DNA of 64,000 bases from Helianthus annuus (GCF_002127325.2 NC_035437.2:112608821-112672820); one strand, 5' to 3'; positions 1 to 10,480 are shown, numbered from the stretch's first letter. A program made the numbers and translations. Notes: generated by a model from the sequence alone, not told the origin.

Positions 1-2021
1 AGAAGAACCCCTTTTATACTCTCCAAATTGCACGCCTTTCTAATCATGCATGAAAGAGCTTCCATCGCGATGACAAAAAGAAATGGAGACAACGGATCAC
101 CTTGACGCATGCCTTTGAAACACTTAAACTCGAACGTAGGAGCGCCATTTACCAAAACCGAAGCCCTAGCAGACGATACAACCCCCTTGATCCAATTCTT
201 CCACTTTTCCGAGAACCCCATCTGGGAGAGAATGTCGATGATAAAATTCCAGTTAATATTGTCGTAAGCCTTCTCAAAGTCGATCTTGAGGAAGAAAAGT
301 TTTTTATTAGATTTTTTAGCCCAATTCAAGATCTCATTGATAATTAGCGGCCCATCTAAGATCAACCTACCACTGATGAACGCGGACTGTGAAAAGGAAA
401 TGACTTTATCCAACACCTTCTTTAGCCTGTTCGCCAGAACTTTCGAAATTACTTTATTGACCAAACCCACCAAGCTAATAGGACGGAAATCATTGAGACC
501 AATCGGATCACTGGACTTAGGAATCAGGGCGATGAAAGACGAACCGCAACCCAAATTAATAGCACCAGTAGAGTAGAACTCCTCCATAATATCAACGAAA
601 TCAGCTTCTAGCAAGTGCCAAAACCGCTTCACGAACCGAAAATTAACTCCATCGGGGCCCGGTGCCCGATCATCCCCACACCCGAAAACCGCGGCCTTTA
701 TCTCTTCTAAACTGAACCGAGCGTCTAGCATCGAAGCGTCAGAATCAGACACACGCTTGAGATCAGAACAAACCAACCGGGGCCGAACATCGCATTCTTC
801 GACAAACTTGGATCTGAAGAACCTGAAAACCTCCTTCTTAACCAACGAGGGCTTAGAAACCCACACACCGTTCACGTCTAGGCCATGAATTGAGTTCGAA
901 GCCTTTCTACAATTGATCATGGCATGGAAATACCTCGAATGTTCATCCCCATCCTTTGCCCACTTAATCCTAGATCTTTGTCTCAAATCGCTTGATTTCC
1001 GCTCCTCTTCCTCTTTAAGAACTTTTTTGCATTCAAGTAGAGTCCATTCCTCGTCTTCGGATAAATCCCTGATTTCCATAACCGACTGAATGTGCTCAAG
1101 ATCCGATTGAGCCAGCGAAACCGATTCTGACTCTTTCTTAAGCATCTCATCCCTCCATATTTTTAGATCGGCCCTGAGAATTCCCAACCTACGCATGAGC
1201 CGGACATCCGGCGGCCCAGCACACCCAGGGTCCTTACCCAAAGCAGAGACCACAGCCTCTTGAAAACCGGGCCTATCGAACCACGAATCAAAGAGAAGAA
1301 ATGGCCTGGGGCCGAAATTCGCCAAAGAAGTTTTGAGAATAATCGGCCGATGGTCCGACAAGAAGGTAGGCACAGCTTCAACCTTAGCGTCCGGCCAGGC
1401 ATTAAAGAATCCCATGTTTACCAAGAATCTATCCAGTTTGCTAAGTTTCTTGCCGTTGGACGATTCATAAGTGAATTTCCTCCCACGCATGCTATACTCG
1501 ATCAGCCCAGACTCAAAAACGAAACTGTTGAAGTTATTGGCACATGTCTGTTTGAACCCACAATTCCTCTTCTCCTCCCGACATCGGACCGCATTGAAAT
1601 CTCCTGTGACCATCCAAAGCCCTTCGGAATCCGAAATAACCTGAGTTAACTCGTTCCACAAATTTTGCTTGGCTAAGACACTTTGGGGAGCATACACATT
1701 GACGATGTTAAGAGCCGCACCGCTACCCACAAGATTACCACTTAAACACATATAGTTTCTGTTTTTAATTACGTTCATCACCCGAAAGACAGACGAATCC
1801 CAAATGCAAACCAACCCGCCGGAAAGCCCAACCGAGCCAACAAAATCAAAATCAAACTTCTTATTTCCCCAGAAACCCATAACATCCTCTGCTGTAACCA
1901 CTTCTCTTTTGGATTCTTGAAAAGCCATGAAGCAAACACCATTTTTCGATCTCAAATCTTTCACCCACCTCTGTTTTTCCACACCCCCAAGACCACGCAA
2001 ATTAAAAGACAAAAAATTCAT
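1..2021 (-). CDS. LINE (L1-type) ORF2, endonuclease-reverse transcriptase, partial at window edge
   Basis: Reading the minus strand from the ATG at 2021, the frame stays open for 673 codons to base 1, so the protein continues outside the window. The N-terminal third is an APE-type endonuclease: it starts MNFLSFNLRGLGG and has GDFNAV near residue 145 and SDHRPI near residue 225. The second half is a non-LTR reverse transcriptase, with APGPDGVNF, FRPISLVG, FLKIDFEKAYD (motif A) and GMRQGDPLSPFLF. The catalytic FADD box would lie outside the window. The enzyme would nick target DNA and copy the LINE RNA onto it. The ATG overlaps the ORF1 stop as ATGA. No stop or frameshift is seen, so this copy could be young. 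Confident. Confidence 0.92.
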   Translation of the reverse strand, partial: MNFLSFNLRGLGGVEKQRWVKDLRSKNGVCFMAFQESKREVVTAEDVMGFWGNKKFDFDFVGSVGLSGGLVCIWDSSVFRVMNVIKNRNYMCLSGNLVGSGAALNIVNVYAPQSVLAKQNLWNELTQVISDSEGLWMVTGDFNAVRCREEKRNCGFKQTCANNFNSFVFESGLIEYSMRGRKFTYESSNGKKLSKLDRFLVNMGFFNAWPDAKVEAVPTFLSDHRPIILKTSLANFGPRPFLLFDSWFDRPGFQEAVVSALGKDPGCAGPPDVRLMRRLGILRADLKIWRDEMLKKESESVSLAQSDLEHIQSVMEIRDLSEDEEWTLLECKKVLKEEEERKSSDLRQRSRIKWAKDGDEHSRYFHAMINCRKASNSIHGLDVNGVWVSKPSLVKKEVFRFFRSKFVEECDVRPRLVCSDLKRVSDSDASMLDARFSLEEIKAAVFGCGDDRAPGPDGVNFRFVKRFWHLLEADFVDIMEEFYSTGAINLGCGSSFIALIPKSSDPIGLNDFRPISLVGLVNKVISKVLANRLKKVLDKVISFSQSAFISGRLILDGPLIINEILNWAKKSNKKLFFLKIDFEKAYDNINWNFIIDILSQMGFSEKWKNWIKGVVSSARASVLVNGAPTFEFKCFKGMRQGDPLSPFLFVIAMEALSCMIRKACNLESIKGVL

Positions 2022-3745
2022 ATCTTCACCACATTAATACCTGGTAAACCGAGGATATTGAGGGCCTGATCCGACTTCTGCCCGAATTCCATTCCGACTT
2101 GAGCACCTATCTCAATAGTAGCTTCGATCTCCTCCTCCGCTGTAGAAACCCGGTCACGAGAAGGCTGGTCGTCCTGATTATCTGCTGGACTCGAGGCATC
2201 CACCTGCGGATCCTTGGCCTGAGCACACACATTCAGGTCCAAATGAACCCTAGGTGAAGACGTGAACCCCACAAAACCAAACCCAGGCTCCTCCTCCCTT
2301 TCAGAACTCCTGGGCCTTTTTTTGGGTCTCTCAACCCCTGGCGCAGCTTCCTTGGGCCCACAGGATTGGGCTTTAGTAAAGTTCTGGCCCAACGTCCTCC
2401 TCCTAATTGGCCCTCTTTTGTTCCCTCCTATCCCCACCTCAAATTCCCCATTACCTCCTGGCCCCACCAACGAGGAACCCAACCGACTGGGCACATCATT
2501 ACCTGACGAATTTTCAACATTCTCAAAAAAGTCTGCGGCCACCTTTTCTCTCTCCACACGTCTTGGAGACATGCACGTTTGGGAACCTGAACCAACATTA
2601 ATCGGCGTCTCCTCAGCTGGCACCTCAAACTCCGACGACTGTAAACCCTCCATCTCCCCAGAACCGGAGCCCGAGTCATCAACCGGAGAGACCTCCGGCG
2701 ACAAAATATCCACCCCATCTGAATCCACGTCCTTATCCACACTATCAGGAATCCAAACATCCGAGTCTTCTTCCACCCAAATACGGAACGCTTTATCCTT
2801 CCATCTCATAGTAACCATCTTTTTGATCCTACCTGGGTTACCTACCAGAACACCCACCCTCACCATTGACAAATCCAAATCCTCCTCATGCAGCTTCGGC
2901 ACATGCAAGAGCTTACCAAATGAATCCCCGATCAAGCCCAATACCACCGGGTCTAGCAGATGAAGAGGGATTCCACACAACTTCAACCATGCAACGCGTT
3001 CGAGAGGAAGGGTCTGACCTGACCAGAAATCCAGCTTGGAGAACCAGGGTCCCCAGACCTTCTTAGCGTCCATGAACTTCCTTGCCGACTCCGCATCAGG
3101 GAAGGAGATAAGCAAAGATAAACCACCCAAATATTGCAAGTTCGCGACAGAGAGCTTAGCGATCCTCAGCAACTTATCAAAATCAACCAGGGTTTCGAGA
3201 TCCACCGTTCTACCCACCAAGGCCATACCGAACAAGTCATTGAAGGCCCCCGTTTTATCCGGCACTACGATTGACTTTTCTCTACCCCTAATGGCCTCCT
3301 CCATCCCAGCATGATTGAAGCTCGAACCAAAAGAGTTGGTAGTCCCCACCACCTCTCTATAACTCCTCGCATCCCTGAGATTGTTATTATCCGCCCCGTT
3401 AAACGCCTTGATACCTGTGGCTCTAGTCTCATACTTCTTTGCCGGTTGATCAGCATACCCACCATTATTCTCTGCCGCAAACCTTGCCACGTTAATTTTA
3501 AGTTTGAAGTCGCCCATTTTAACTCCCCCGAAACTTTTCAGAAACTCCGGCATGTCTCTGACGTCTTTGAACGAAGCAAAACCAAACCTGCACCCATTCT
3601 TGTCTCTCTTCTTTGCAACATACGTACCCACGATGGACCCAAAAGCTTCCAAACATTTTCTGAGTTCCCACGGGGTGCATCCATCCGGAAGATTGGAGAC
3701 GAACAATTTGATGATCCTTCCGGCTTGACACCCGTTACCAGCCAT
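2018..3745 (-). CDS. LINE ORF1, RNA-binding gag-like protein (RRM + DUF4283)
   Basis: A 575-residue protein. Residues about 13-75 form an RRM, with RNP2-like KLFVSNLP at about 13 and RNP1-like CRFGFASF at about 52. Residues about 170-300 resemble the DUF4283 domain of plant L1 ORF1 proteins (WFSKLDFW, ERVAWLKLCGIPLHLLDP). The C-terminal half is low-complexity, acidic and Ser/Pro-rich, with a basic patch RPKKRPRSSERE that could be a nuclear localisation signal. I see no CCHC knuckle, although many plant L1 ORF1 proteins have one. The likely role is binding LINE RNA as a ribonucleoprotein. It lies directly upstream of ORF2, and the two overlap by four bases (ATGA), which suggests termination-reinitiation. 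Confidence 0.9.
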   Translation of the reverse strand: MAGNGCQAGRIIKLFVSNLPDGCTPWELRKCLEAFGSIVGTYVAKKRDKNGCRFGFASFKDVRDMPEFLKSFGGVKMGDFKLKINVARFAAENNGGYADQPAKKYETRATGIKAFNGADNNNLRDARSYREVVGTTNSFGSSFNHAGMEEAIRGREKSIVVPDKTGAFNDLFGMALVGRTVDLETLVDFDKLLRIAKLSVANLQYLGGLSLLISFPDAESARKFMDAKKVWGPWFSKLDFWSGQTLPLERVAWLKLCGIPLHLLDPVVLGLIGDSFGKLLHVPKLHEEDLDLSMVRVGVLVGNPGRIKKMVTMRWKDKAFRIWVEEDSDVWIPDSVDKDVDSDGVDILSPEVSPVDDSGSGSGEMEGLQSSEFEVPAEETPINVGSGSQTCMSPRRVEREKVAADFFENVENSSGNDVPSRLGSSLVGPGGNGEFEVGIGGNKRGPIRRRTLGQNFTKAQSCGPKEAAPGVERPKKRPRSSEREEEPGFGFVGFTSSPRVHLDLNVCAQAKDPQVDASSPADNQDDQPSRDRVSTAEEEIEATIEIGAQVGMEFGQKSDQALNILGLPGINVVKI

Positions 3746-4090
3746 GACCCGAGCCCTCCCAGCTCACGACCGACACTCCGACCGGCACCTCCCCTAAGGA
3801 GTGTTAACGGGATTCGAACCAGACTCGGGGAACAAACGTCGGTATCAGACCCGCTAAGCCAACCGAGGGAAGACCGAACCAGAATGCCAAACTGAAACAC
3901 GAAGACGGTGAGCACCCGGTCCCGGAGGCGAATGGAAGCACCGCGAGAAAGATTAGAATGAAAGGTCAAGCTAAGGTGTGGCGACCTCGCACGCTAATCT
4001 GAGCACTCGGCCAACGTCGAGCCGCCGGCGACACCGGAGAGGCACTCCAACCGTTAGAGAGAGAACTTTGAACTTCTTGAGAGCTAAGAG
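3746..4090 (-). promoter_or_regulatory. LINE 5' untranslated region with tRNA-like A and B boxes
   Basis: This GC-richer block lies between the ORF1 start and AT-rich flanking DNA. On the minus strand it contains TGGCTTAGCGGG (3861-3850), a perfect fit to the Pol III A-box consensus. About 29 nt further on is GGTTCGAATCC (3820-3810), a perfect B box. The spacing suits a tRNA-type internal promoter. Whether it drives LINE transcription or is a captured tRNA/SINE piece cannot be told from sequence. The outer limit near 4090 is set only by the composition change. Confidence 0.5.
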
Positions 4091-5369
4091 GGTTGTTTGG
4101 GTGTGTAAATTACCTAACTTTGTCTATAAATTTATGTATTAACAATAGTTATACGTCATTTTTTGGTAAACATATAAATAATGTTGTTTTGTAAACAAGT
4201 CAAAAAAAAAAAATTCAATCGTGTAAAAGCCTGGTTTTTAACATAGTAATCTAATAAATGAGTGTATTTGTCAAATACTTTCTTTACCATACATGTAAAA
4301 TAGTAGTCTTTTTTCCCTTTTTTACATAATTCGATAGATAAACCCGTAAATTGTTTACTTCACTTTTGAAAGATTTATGTTGGTATAATGAAAACAAAAC
4401 GCTCATAATATTGATTGTATGCTTGTGGTTTAAATTATCATCAAGTCCGTCATAAATTTTAATAAAATAAGTGTGAAACTTCTTCAAAGATTAAACATAA
4501 AAACAGAACATTATGTTTCACAACTTTAATGATTTATTTTAACATCTACTTGACAAACATGTTTATATCCTTTTTACAACTATCTCTAGATTTTATAAAA
4601 TAAATATATCACATGTACTCTATAATATTTAAACTCTATAAAATAAATATTTCTATAATATTTAAACTCTCAATCTTTTAGTTTGTATAGTACACTACTT
4701 ACACGGAGGAGATGTCTAAAAGGGCAATGAAATAAAACAAGAATTATCAACTAAAATTAGTGTTGCAAAACAATCTAACAAAACATAGAATGTCTATGTT
4801 TTGTCTTTCTATACAATATAAAGTTGAGTGTTCTTTTCATTTGAGACGCATATGAATAATTTAGAACGCGTGTAAATTTATTTTTACAAATCTCATAATA
4901 AAACTTATATTATTATGAAGAAGAAATACTCAAACCTATTGAAGAAATTATTACTTTCACTGATTATTAATGATTCAAAAAATTAAATCAACACTAAAAC
5001 CTAGTAGAAAAAAAAAAATCAACCTTGCACCATTCAGTCATTCATTATGTTTTATTTTTAAAAGGTAACTTTTATTAAACAACCAAACCACCAACTATGT
5101 CTCTAAGAAAGAGACAAAGACACGGCACAAAACCAAAGACTATTACATTACGTCGAATTTACACCACGACTTCCAATCCATACAATTATTTTTATATCTA
5201 CATCTAAACCAAAGAAAGCTTAGTCATTCGTTATGTAACGACCCAAAAACAAAGATATCTAATTAGAATTCATTATGAATTAAATTGTATATGTACAAGT
5301 ACAATATTGTATCATTTAACTCTATATTTATTAAAACCTTAGAGCCTAGAAATTAAATAACTAATAAAT
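4091..5369. other. AT-rich spacer, no gene recognised
   Basis: Strongly AT-rich DNA with short A and T runs and only short chance ORFs. I see no coding region, tRNA or clear repeat boundary. The 3' end and polyadenylation signals of the minus-strand OFP gene would fall in its right-hand part. Confidence 0.6.
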
Positions 5370-6185
5370 TTAATTATTAATTAACTTTTTATTTTTCAGT
5401 TTTTCTTCCTCAATAATCTCCTTCTCACCAACACCTTTGGACAAAGAAGTAAATGTAGAAGCAACAGAAGTAAAAGAGGCTGAAGAATGATCAGAAGAAG
5501 AAGAAGAAGAAGAAGCACCACCACCAGAGCCACCATCACCACCACCACCAGAAATTCCGGCAAGCAAGTCAACAAAGGCTCCAACAATAACCTCATGGTG
5601 ATTCTTCCCATTCATTCTTAAATACCACCCTAACAACTCTTCCAAACACTCCCAATCTTTCAACCCATGAGTCTCCACCATCTCCTCCATTGATTTCTTG
5701 AAATCCTGTTGTGGATCTTCCGATTCGATCGACATCGCCACACTTTCTTTATATGGTACACCACCATTGTTGCCATCATTATCACCACCACTACTACCAA
5801 TGCCTAAATCCATGCATTGTTTGTTACCTTCAAGAATGGAACTAGTAGTGGGGCCAGGTTCGAAAAACAATCTTTCGGACCTGGCTCCACGAACGATGTT
5901 CTCCACTAAGGAGAACTCGTTTGTGTTCAAGTACTCCTCGGATTCTGTTGATATACTGGCAGATTCTGAGGAGTTGGTGAAGCAGGAGTCGGGAGTAGTT
6001 ATCTCGACTTCTGCTTCCACCTGTAGAGCGTATTTGGGGTCGAAAAAGATCGAATTAACTGTTTTGAACATTGTGTTATTCGAACCGGCTCGAAAAGACA
6101 GTGTTTTGGGGTTTTTACATGAAGGCCATAGCCATGTTTCTTTCTTTTTGTTGAATAACAAAAGGGATGAAGGAATTAGTTTCAT
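5370..6185 (-). CDS. OVATE family protein (OFP), putative transcriptional repressor
   Basis: A 271-residue intronless protein. Residues about 147-210 form an OVATE domain, with SVAMSIESEDPQQDFKKSM then LEELLGWYLRMN and HHEVIVGAFVDLL. The N-terminal WPSCKNPKTLSFRA is the short motif I associate with the OFP12/13/15/16/18 group. The family acts in the nucleus, partners KNOX/BELL homeodomain proteins, represses target genes and shapes organs. The C-terminal tail after the domain is Gly/Ser-rich (GGGGDGGSGGG, then a Ser run) and ends Lys/Glu-rich. An intronless gene of about 800 bp is usual for OFPs. The start chosen is the first ATG and leaves the WPSC motif about 20 residues in. This is the only convincing host gene in the window and appears intact. 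Confidence 0.88.
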   Translation of the reverse strand: MKLIPSSLLLFNKKKETWLWPSCKNPKTLSFRAGSNNTMFKTVNSIFFDPKYALQVEAEVEITTPDSCFTNSSESASISTESEEYLNTNEFSLVENIVRGARSERLFFEPGPTTSSILEGNKQCMDLGIGSSGGDNDGNNGGVPYKESVAMSIESEDPQQDFKKSMEEMVETHGLKDWECLEELLGWYLRMNGKNHHEVIVGAFVDLLAGISGGGGDGGSGGGASSSSSSSDHSSASFTSVASTFTSLSKGVGEKEIIEEEKLKNKKLINN

Positions 6186-6330
6186 GTTGTTTGATGGATA
6201 AATGACTTTGAAGGGGGTTGTGTATGGTTCTTGATACTATATGTTGAATTGGTATTAATGGTGATCACAGGAAAAGAGAGAGGGATAGAGTGAGAGGTGG
6301 AAAGAAAATGGAGGGGGTGACACTTTGGTA

Positions 6331-6342
6331 TGTGTATTTAAT
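6331..6342 (-). promoter_or_regulatory. Possible TATA box of the OFP gene
   Basis: The minus strand reads ATTAAATACACA about 150 bp upstream of the OFP start codon. That would leave a leader of roughly 120 nt. Spacing is reasonable, but there is no independent support. Confidence 0.3.
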
Positions 6343-6723
6343 GACAAAGAGGCATGAGGAATTTGTTGATTATTTAATGCAATATATTCATGCACCTCTC
6401 ATATCCAGACACTCAATTTGGAGCGTGTATAATTTATTACAGTTCATTGTGAAATTTGTATATAAAAATATTAACAATTAAAAAAACAATGGTTACATAT
6501 AACCTCATAACTGTTGATCAAAATATTTTTTTTTTATGTTTAATATATTTAATAATATAAACATGTTACAAATTAATCAGACGACATAGTTAGAAAAACT
6601 TGTTTTAACTCGTGATAACCATCAATTTTCCACCTCTTTTCAAAGTCATTTTCAGTTAAAATATTAAACGAGAAAAACCATCGTATTATATTGGGTTTCC
6701 AAAATAAAATAATCACACTTACT

Positions 6724-6953
6724 TTTTTTTTTTTAACGGCAAATTTGAATCACTGACGGACCACTGGAGTATCATCGTGACACCAGAGGAACCACCCGAT
6801 TATATCCATCTCCACTAGGCATAATGTCACACCAATTCAGGAGGAAACCCAATAAACATGAGAAAACCCCCTTGTGGAAATCGAACCCAGGACCTATTGG
6901 TCCCAAAGCCTTATCCCACCACCAAAATACCACTAGGCTATAAAGCCATGGTC
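6724..6953 (-). mobile_element. tRNA-derived SINE with 16-bp target-site duplications
   Basis: On the minus strand the element starts at 6953 with a tRNA-like head. It has an A box TAGCCTAGTGGT (6940-6929) and a B box GGTTCGATTTC (6887-6877), followed by an unrelated body and a terminal run of T on the plus strand (6724-6734, the poly-A tail). It is flanked by a perfect 16-bp direct repeat AATAATCACACTTACT at 6708-6723 and 6954-6969. This is the hallmark of LINE-mediated insertion. About 230 bp long, it looks full length. The perfect duplication suggests a fairly recent insertion upstream of the OFP gene. Confidence 0.88.
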
Positions 6954-7063
6954 AATAATCACACTTACTAAATACTCTTTTACAGAACACGAGAAATATT
7001 TTCCTTGATACATTACACATGGATCCAAAAAATACGCTAAGTCTTTATTTTTATCAGTATATT

Positions 7064-7064
7064 A

Positions 7065-7116
<52 letters not shown>
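7064..7116. repeat. (ATAC)n-(TA)n microsatellite
   Basis: A run of tetranucleotide ATAC repeats passes directly into a TA run and abuts the left terminus of the next element. A second TA run lies beyond that element's right end. Confidence 0.85.
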
Positions 7117-8051
7117 GTAAATTGCTAAAATCGTCCCTGACGTTTATTCACATTTGCCAGATCCATCCAAAAAAGATTTTTTTTCTTATAGGAACCACTG
7201 GGGTTTTCAAAAAAGTTGTTAAATCCATCCAAAATGACTAACACCCTAACAAAACTAACTTGATAGAGGGGTAATTTAGTCATTGTCTTAATATATTTAA
7301 TTTACCCTTTTTAACAGTTATATCTTGTCCCCACCCTTTTATAAACAATACCCTAAAACCCAATTTTTGAAGCTACGACCTCGTTGAACGATGTATCCGT
7401 TTACAACGAAGATATCCCATAAAAATGATTAACTAGACTCGCCTCCTCATCTAGTCTTCTCCAAATCATAGACATATCCATTACTGACTTGGAGCATATA
7501 GGAAATGAGAATTTGTCGAAAAAAAAAAGAATTAAATTTTAGTAAAAATGAAAAAAGATAAATATATGAACCAAAGAATCATAGAAATACTTACTTATTA
7601 CGGCTTATCATCTCGTTGCAACATTCAGAGTGCATTCTGTGTCCACATTTCATGACAGTAGTGTCTTTCTGTGAGTCGAATAGGTACTGTAAATGCAGTG
7701 GTGGATATATTATAACTTCGAATGTTCGTTCAAAACGCAATGAGTGGTTACAACTTACAAATAAATGTAAAACGGATACATCGTTGTTCATTTGTGTTCG
7801 TTCAATTATGTCAATATAAATTCTTTGAAACAACGATGTGTCCGTTTACAACAACGCATGATGCGACAGTGGTGTTAAAGAACTGTAAGTTGTTTCAAGA
7901 CCTGTTTGTTTGACCCATATAGATGATTGATGAAAATATATAATGCATACCCAAATAGATGATTGAAAAATATTTATCCATTGTTGAAAAGATTGAAGTT
8001 GGTACTAACAAGTTCTTTGAAACAACGTCAGGGACGATTTTAGCAATTTAC
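7117..8051. mobile_element. Non-autonomous DNA element with perfect 28-bp terminal inverted repeats
   Basis: Bases 7117-7144 (GTAAATTGCTAAAATCGTCC and eight more) are the exact reverse complement of 8024-8051. The element is 935 bp long and sits in a TA microsatellite, so its target duplication cannot be defined. The interior holds only short chance ORFs and an internal inverted similarity (the phrase TATCCGTTTACAAC near 7387 recurs as TGTCCGTTTACAAC near 7830). There is no transposase. The superfamily is uncertain; Mutator-like is a guess. Confidence 0.75.
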
Positions 8052-8067
8052 TCATATATATATATAT

Positions 8068-8366
8068 AGGAGTACGGAAGAAAACTCACTTAAGTTGAAA
8101 AAACTCATGAAAACCCTATGTAACATTTTTATTTTTTTTTTAAAAAAACAGGGAATGTAATGTATATATATTTGAACATTTTATAAAAAAAATATAAAAA
8201 GCGCCGACAAGTTTTCTTAAAAAAATGTTCAAAATCTATATGTTACATTTTTTGGACATATATATTATGTAACATGGAATTTTAACATTTTTTTAAAAGA
8301 ACTACTCAGCGTGAAAATATGTTAATATAAGTCTAGGCACTAGGTAGCTAACTAGCTATTTTGTTG
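8068..8366. repeat. Left copy of a direct duplication containing a truncated MITE
   Basis: This segment matches 42096-42566 in the same orientation, starting at GGAAGAAAACTCACTTAAG and ending at CTAGCTATTTTGTTG. The left copy keeps the MITE's left terminus (from 8080) but lacks its right terminus. Sequence jumps from ACTCAGCG straight to the flank GTGAAAATATGTTAAT. The right copy holds the complete MITE. Confidence 0.8.
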
Positions 8367-8555
8367 GGTATCAGTACCAAAAACGTTTGGTACGGTACGG
8401 TATCTGAGGGTAAAAATTGGTAAAATACCGGTATCACACCGAACCGAAAGTACCGATCCCGAAAACACCAAAAGGTGGGTGTCTAATTGTATCGAAATTC
8501 GATCTACACCGGTTTTTTTTATAGTAGTACCGAAATGCTCATCCCTAAATACACA
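8367..8555. mobile_element. Possible MITE fragment rich in GGTACGGTACCG phrases
   Basis: This stretch is built from repeated short phrases (GGTACGGTACGGTATC, ACCGGTATCACACCGAACCG, GTACCGAAATG) and ends TGCTCATCCCTAAA. Short elements beginning with a GGGATGAGCA phrase are common in plants and are usually grouped with hAT-type MITEs. Boundaries and family are uncertain. Confidence 0.35.
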
Positions 8556-8556
8556 C

Positions 8557-8591
8557 ACACACACTCACACACACATATATATATATATATA
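8557..8591. repeat. (AC)n-(TA)n microsatellite
   Basis: Direct AC repeats followed by TA repeats, adjoining the left terminus of element E. A TA run also adjoins the right terminus (41607-41630). Confidence 0.85.
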
Positions 8592-8774
8592 AACGGGATC
8601 AGAAGAAAACGCTCAAAAGTGTGAGAACGGTGAGAACGCATCCTGGCCCAACACGTGTCACGCGACGTAGAGAAGGGCGGGGTTTTTTTTGTCTTTTCAA
8701 TCTTCTTTTATTTTCCCAACGCGATATAATATTATCTGGCGTCTAAGTTTTTTTTTCTTGCGTTAATTGTATTT

Positions 8775-10456
8775 TGATGTGCACAAAATGCAACATATAA
8801 ATTACATCAATTGTGGTTTAAAACTAACCACTTTTTAGTACTAATGTTGGAAAAAGTGTGCTTTTGTCTTCCTTTTGTATTTTCAGGATTAAATGAGCTC
8901 AAAATAACAAAAGAAGCAAAAAGACAGCAAAATCTAACATAAATACAAGAAAGGAAACAAAAGTGATATGCCCGAACCCCCCCCCCCCCCCGGACATCTT
9001 CCCAAGCAAAACAAAAAAAAAACAGAATACTGAACACGCCCCGTGCTCAGCAAGCACGGGGCCGTGCCCAAGAAGCAACAGAAAAGACAAACCCATAGAG
9101 GCTTCTACTGCCCACCACGGGGCCGTGCCCAGCGGACACGGGGGCGTGGTCAACTCCCTGCAGGCGCATTTATTGTAATTGCAAATTACAATTAATGAAG
9201 AGAGAGAGTCAGATGGACACGGGGCCGTGCCCGAGCTTCTGTTCAGCCTATAAATAGGGATGTTTGGAGCTCTTGCAACTCATCCCTTGGCACACCACCT
9301 CTCTCACACTTCACCCACCACCCACCACCACCATAACACCATCATCCACCACCATCATCCATAATCCATCATAGAGTGTGTGAGTCGTCTCGGGATCCAA
9401 GATTGATCGTAAGAGTTCTTGACAATCAAAGGCCATGTTTGCCTAAGTCTCTTACATCACTTGGTGAAGACAAGTGTTTAGTGTAATACTTTTTATTTTT
9501 AATCTTTTGCACTTTTTAATTGGTTTTGTATTAATGACTTTAATTACTAGTTTCTTATGTTGAAGGTGATTCTTCCTTATCGTTTGTCCGTGGTGTCTTG
9601 GCATTATTTTACTGTCTATATAAAATAAAAGATTTTCACCATACATATCTCCACGGTCTATATGGAGGTATGTTGGCTACCTGGTCGGGGGTTAAGGGAA
9701 CGGTTTGGTAAGAGTCTTGCCATTGTTCAGTGTATAGATCCTGCAAAGGACCTGGGTCAAATTAAGTATGACCTCCTTCAATACCCAAAGGTATTGAATG
9801 GCGGGGGTCCAAACTCTTTGATCCCCTCATAAGTTAAACTACTATTAAAACTTTAACCCGGCTACTTAGGACTGTATCCCTGCTAACTCAGACTACTTAG
9901 CCGAGGGTAACATCGCCTTTAAAAGAGGGGCCTACCACATTATGCATTAATAACTTAATTAATTATCTTTCAATAATCTGACACTTTAGGATTGTATCCT
10001 TGCTGACTCAAACTACTGGGTTGAGGGTAACGTCACCTTCAAAAGAGGGGCCTACTACAATAACTAAGATAATCTCTTAAACAAGTGCAAAAATGCTAAA
10101 ATATTCAAAGGTTACACTACACACGAGTCGGATCCAAGTGATACATCTTGTCTATCTGTTTTTATTTTTATTTTATTTTTCAGCATTTTAGTTAGTTTTA
10201 TTTTCTTAGTTTAAAACCTTTTTCTAACATTTTGATTTGGTTAGACGTTGAGGATAAACCGGTACTAAAAGCTCTTGTGTCCTTGAACGACCTCGGTATC
10301 TTACCAACACTATACTACGTCCACGATGGGTGCACTTGCCCATATTTGTGGTTTAGTGTTAGTAAATATCGTGTTTTATAAATTTAAAACTTGGCTAAAA
10401 AGTGTAAAAAGGACTTAAAATATATACCTAAATTATATTACACCTAACGCACATCA
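8775..10456 (+). repeat. Element C 5' LTR
   Basis: A 1682-bp LTR with TG and CA ends. A TATA box (TATAAATAG, 9249-9257) follows a block of quasi-palindromic CACGGGGCCGTG motifs (9040-9235), placing a transcription start near 9280-9290. It contains a C15 run at 8977-8991 that is much shorter in the other LTR. Confidence 0.9.
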
Positions 10457-10462
10457 AGTTTT

Positions 10463-10480
10463 TGACGCCGTTGCCGGGGA
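10463..10480 (+). other. Element C primer binding site (tRNA-Asp type)
   Basis: TGACGCCGTTGCCGGGGA, six bases after the 5' LTR, matches the complement of the plant tRNA-Asp 3' end with one mismatch (A where G is expected). This primer is typical of Tat/Athila elements. Confidence 0.85.

Noticed and set aside
2262..2963. Long plus-strand ORF (233 codons) opposite LINE ORF1
   Set aside because: Antisense shadow of ORF1; Pro/Ser-rich with no domain, while the minus frame has an RRM and DUF4283.
3798..3870. Possible tRNA gene on the minus strand
   Set aside because: Boxes fit, but I could not form a convincing acceptor stem, and it lies within the LINE leader. Kept only as a regulatory observation.
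6877..6940. Possible tRNA gene (A and B boxes)
   Set aside because: It is the head of a SINE with a poly-A end and 16-bp duplications; no intact cloverleaf.
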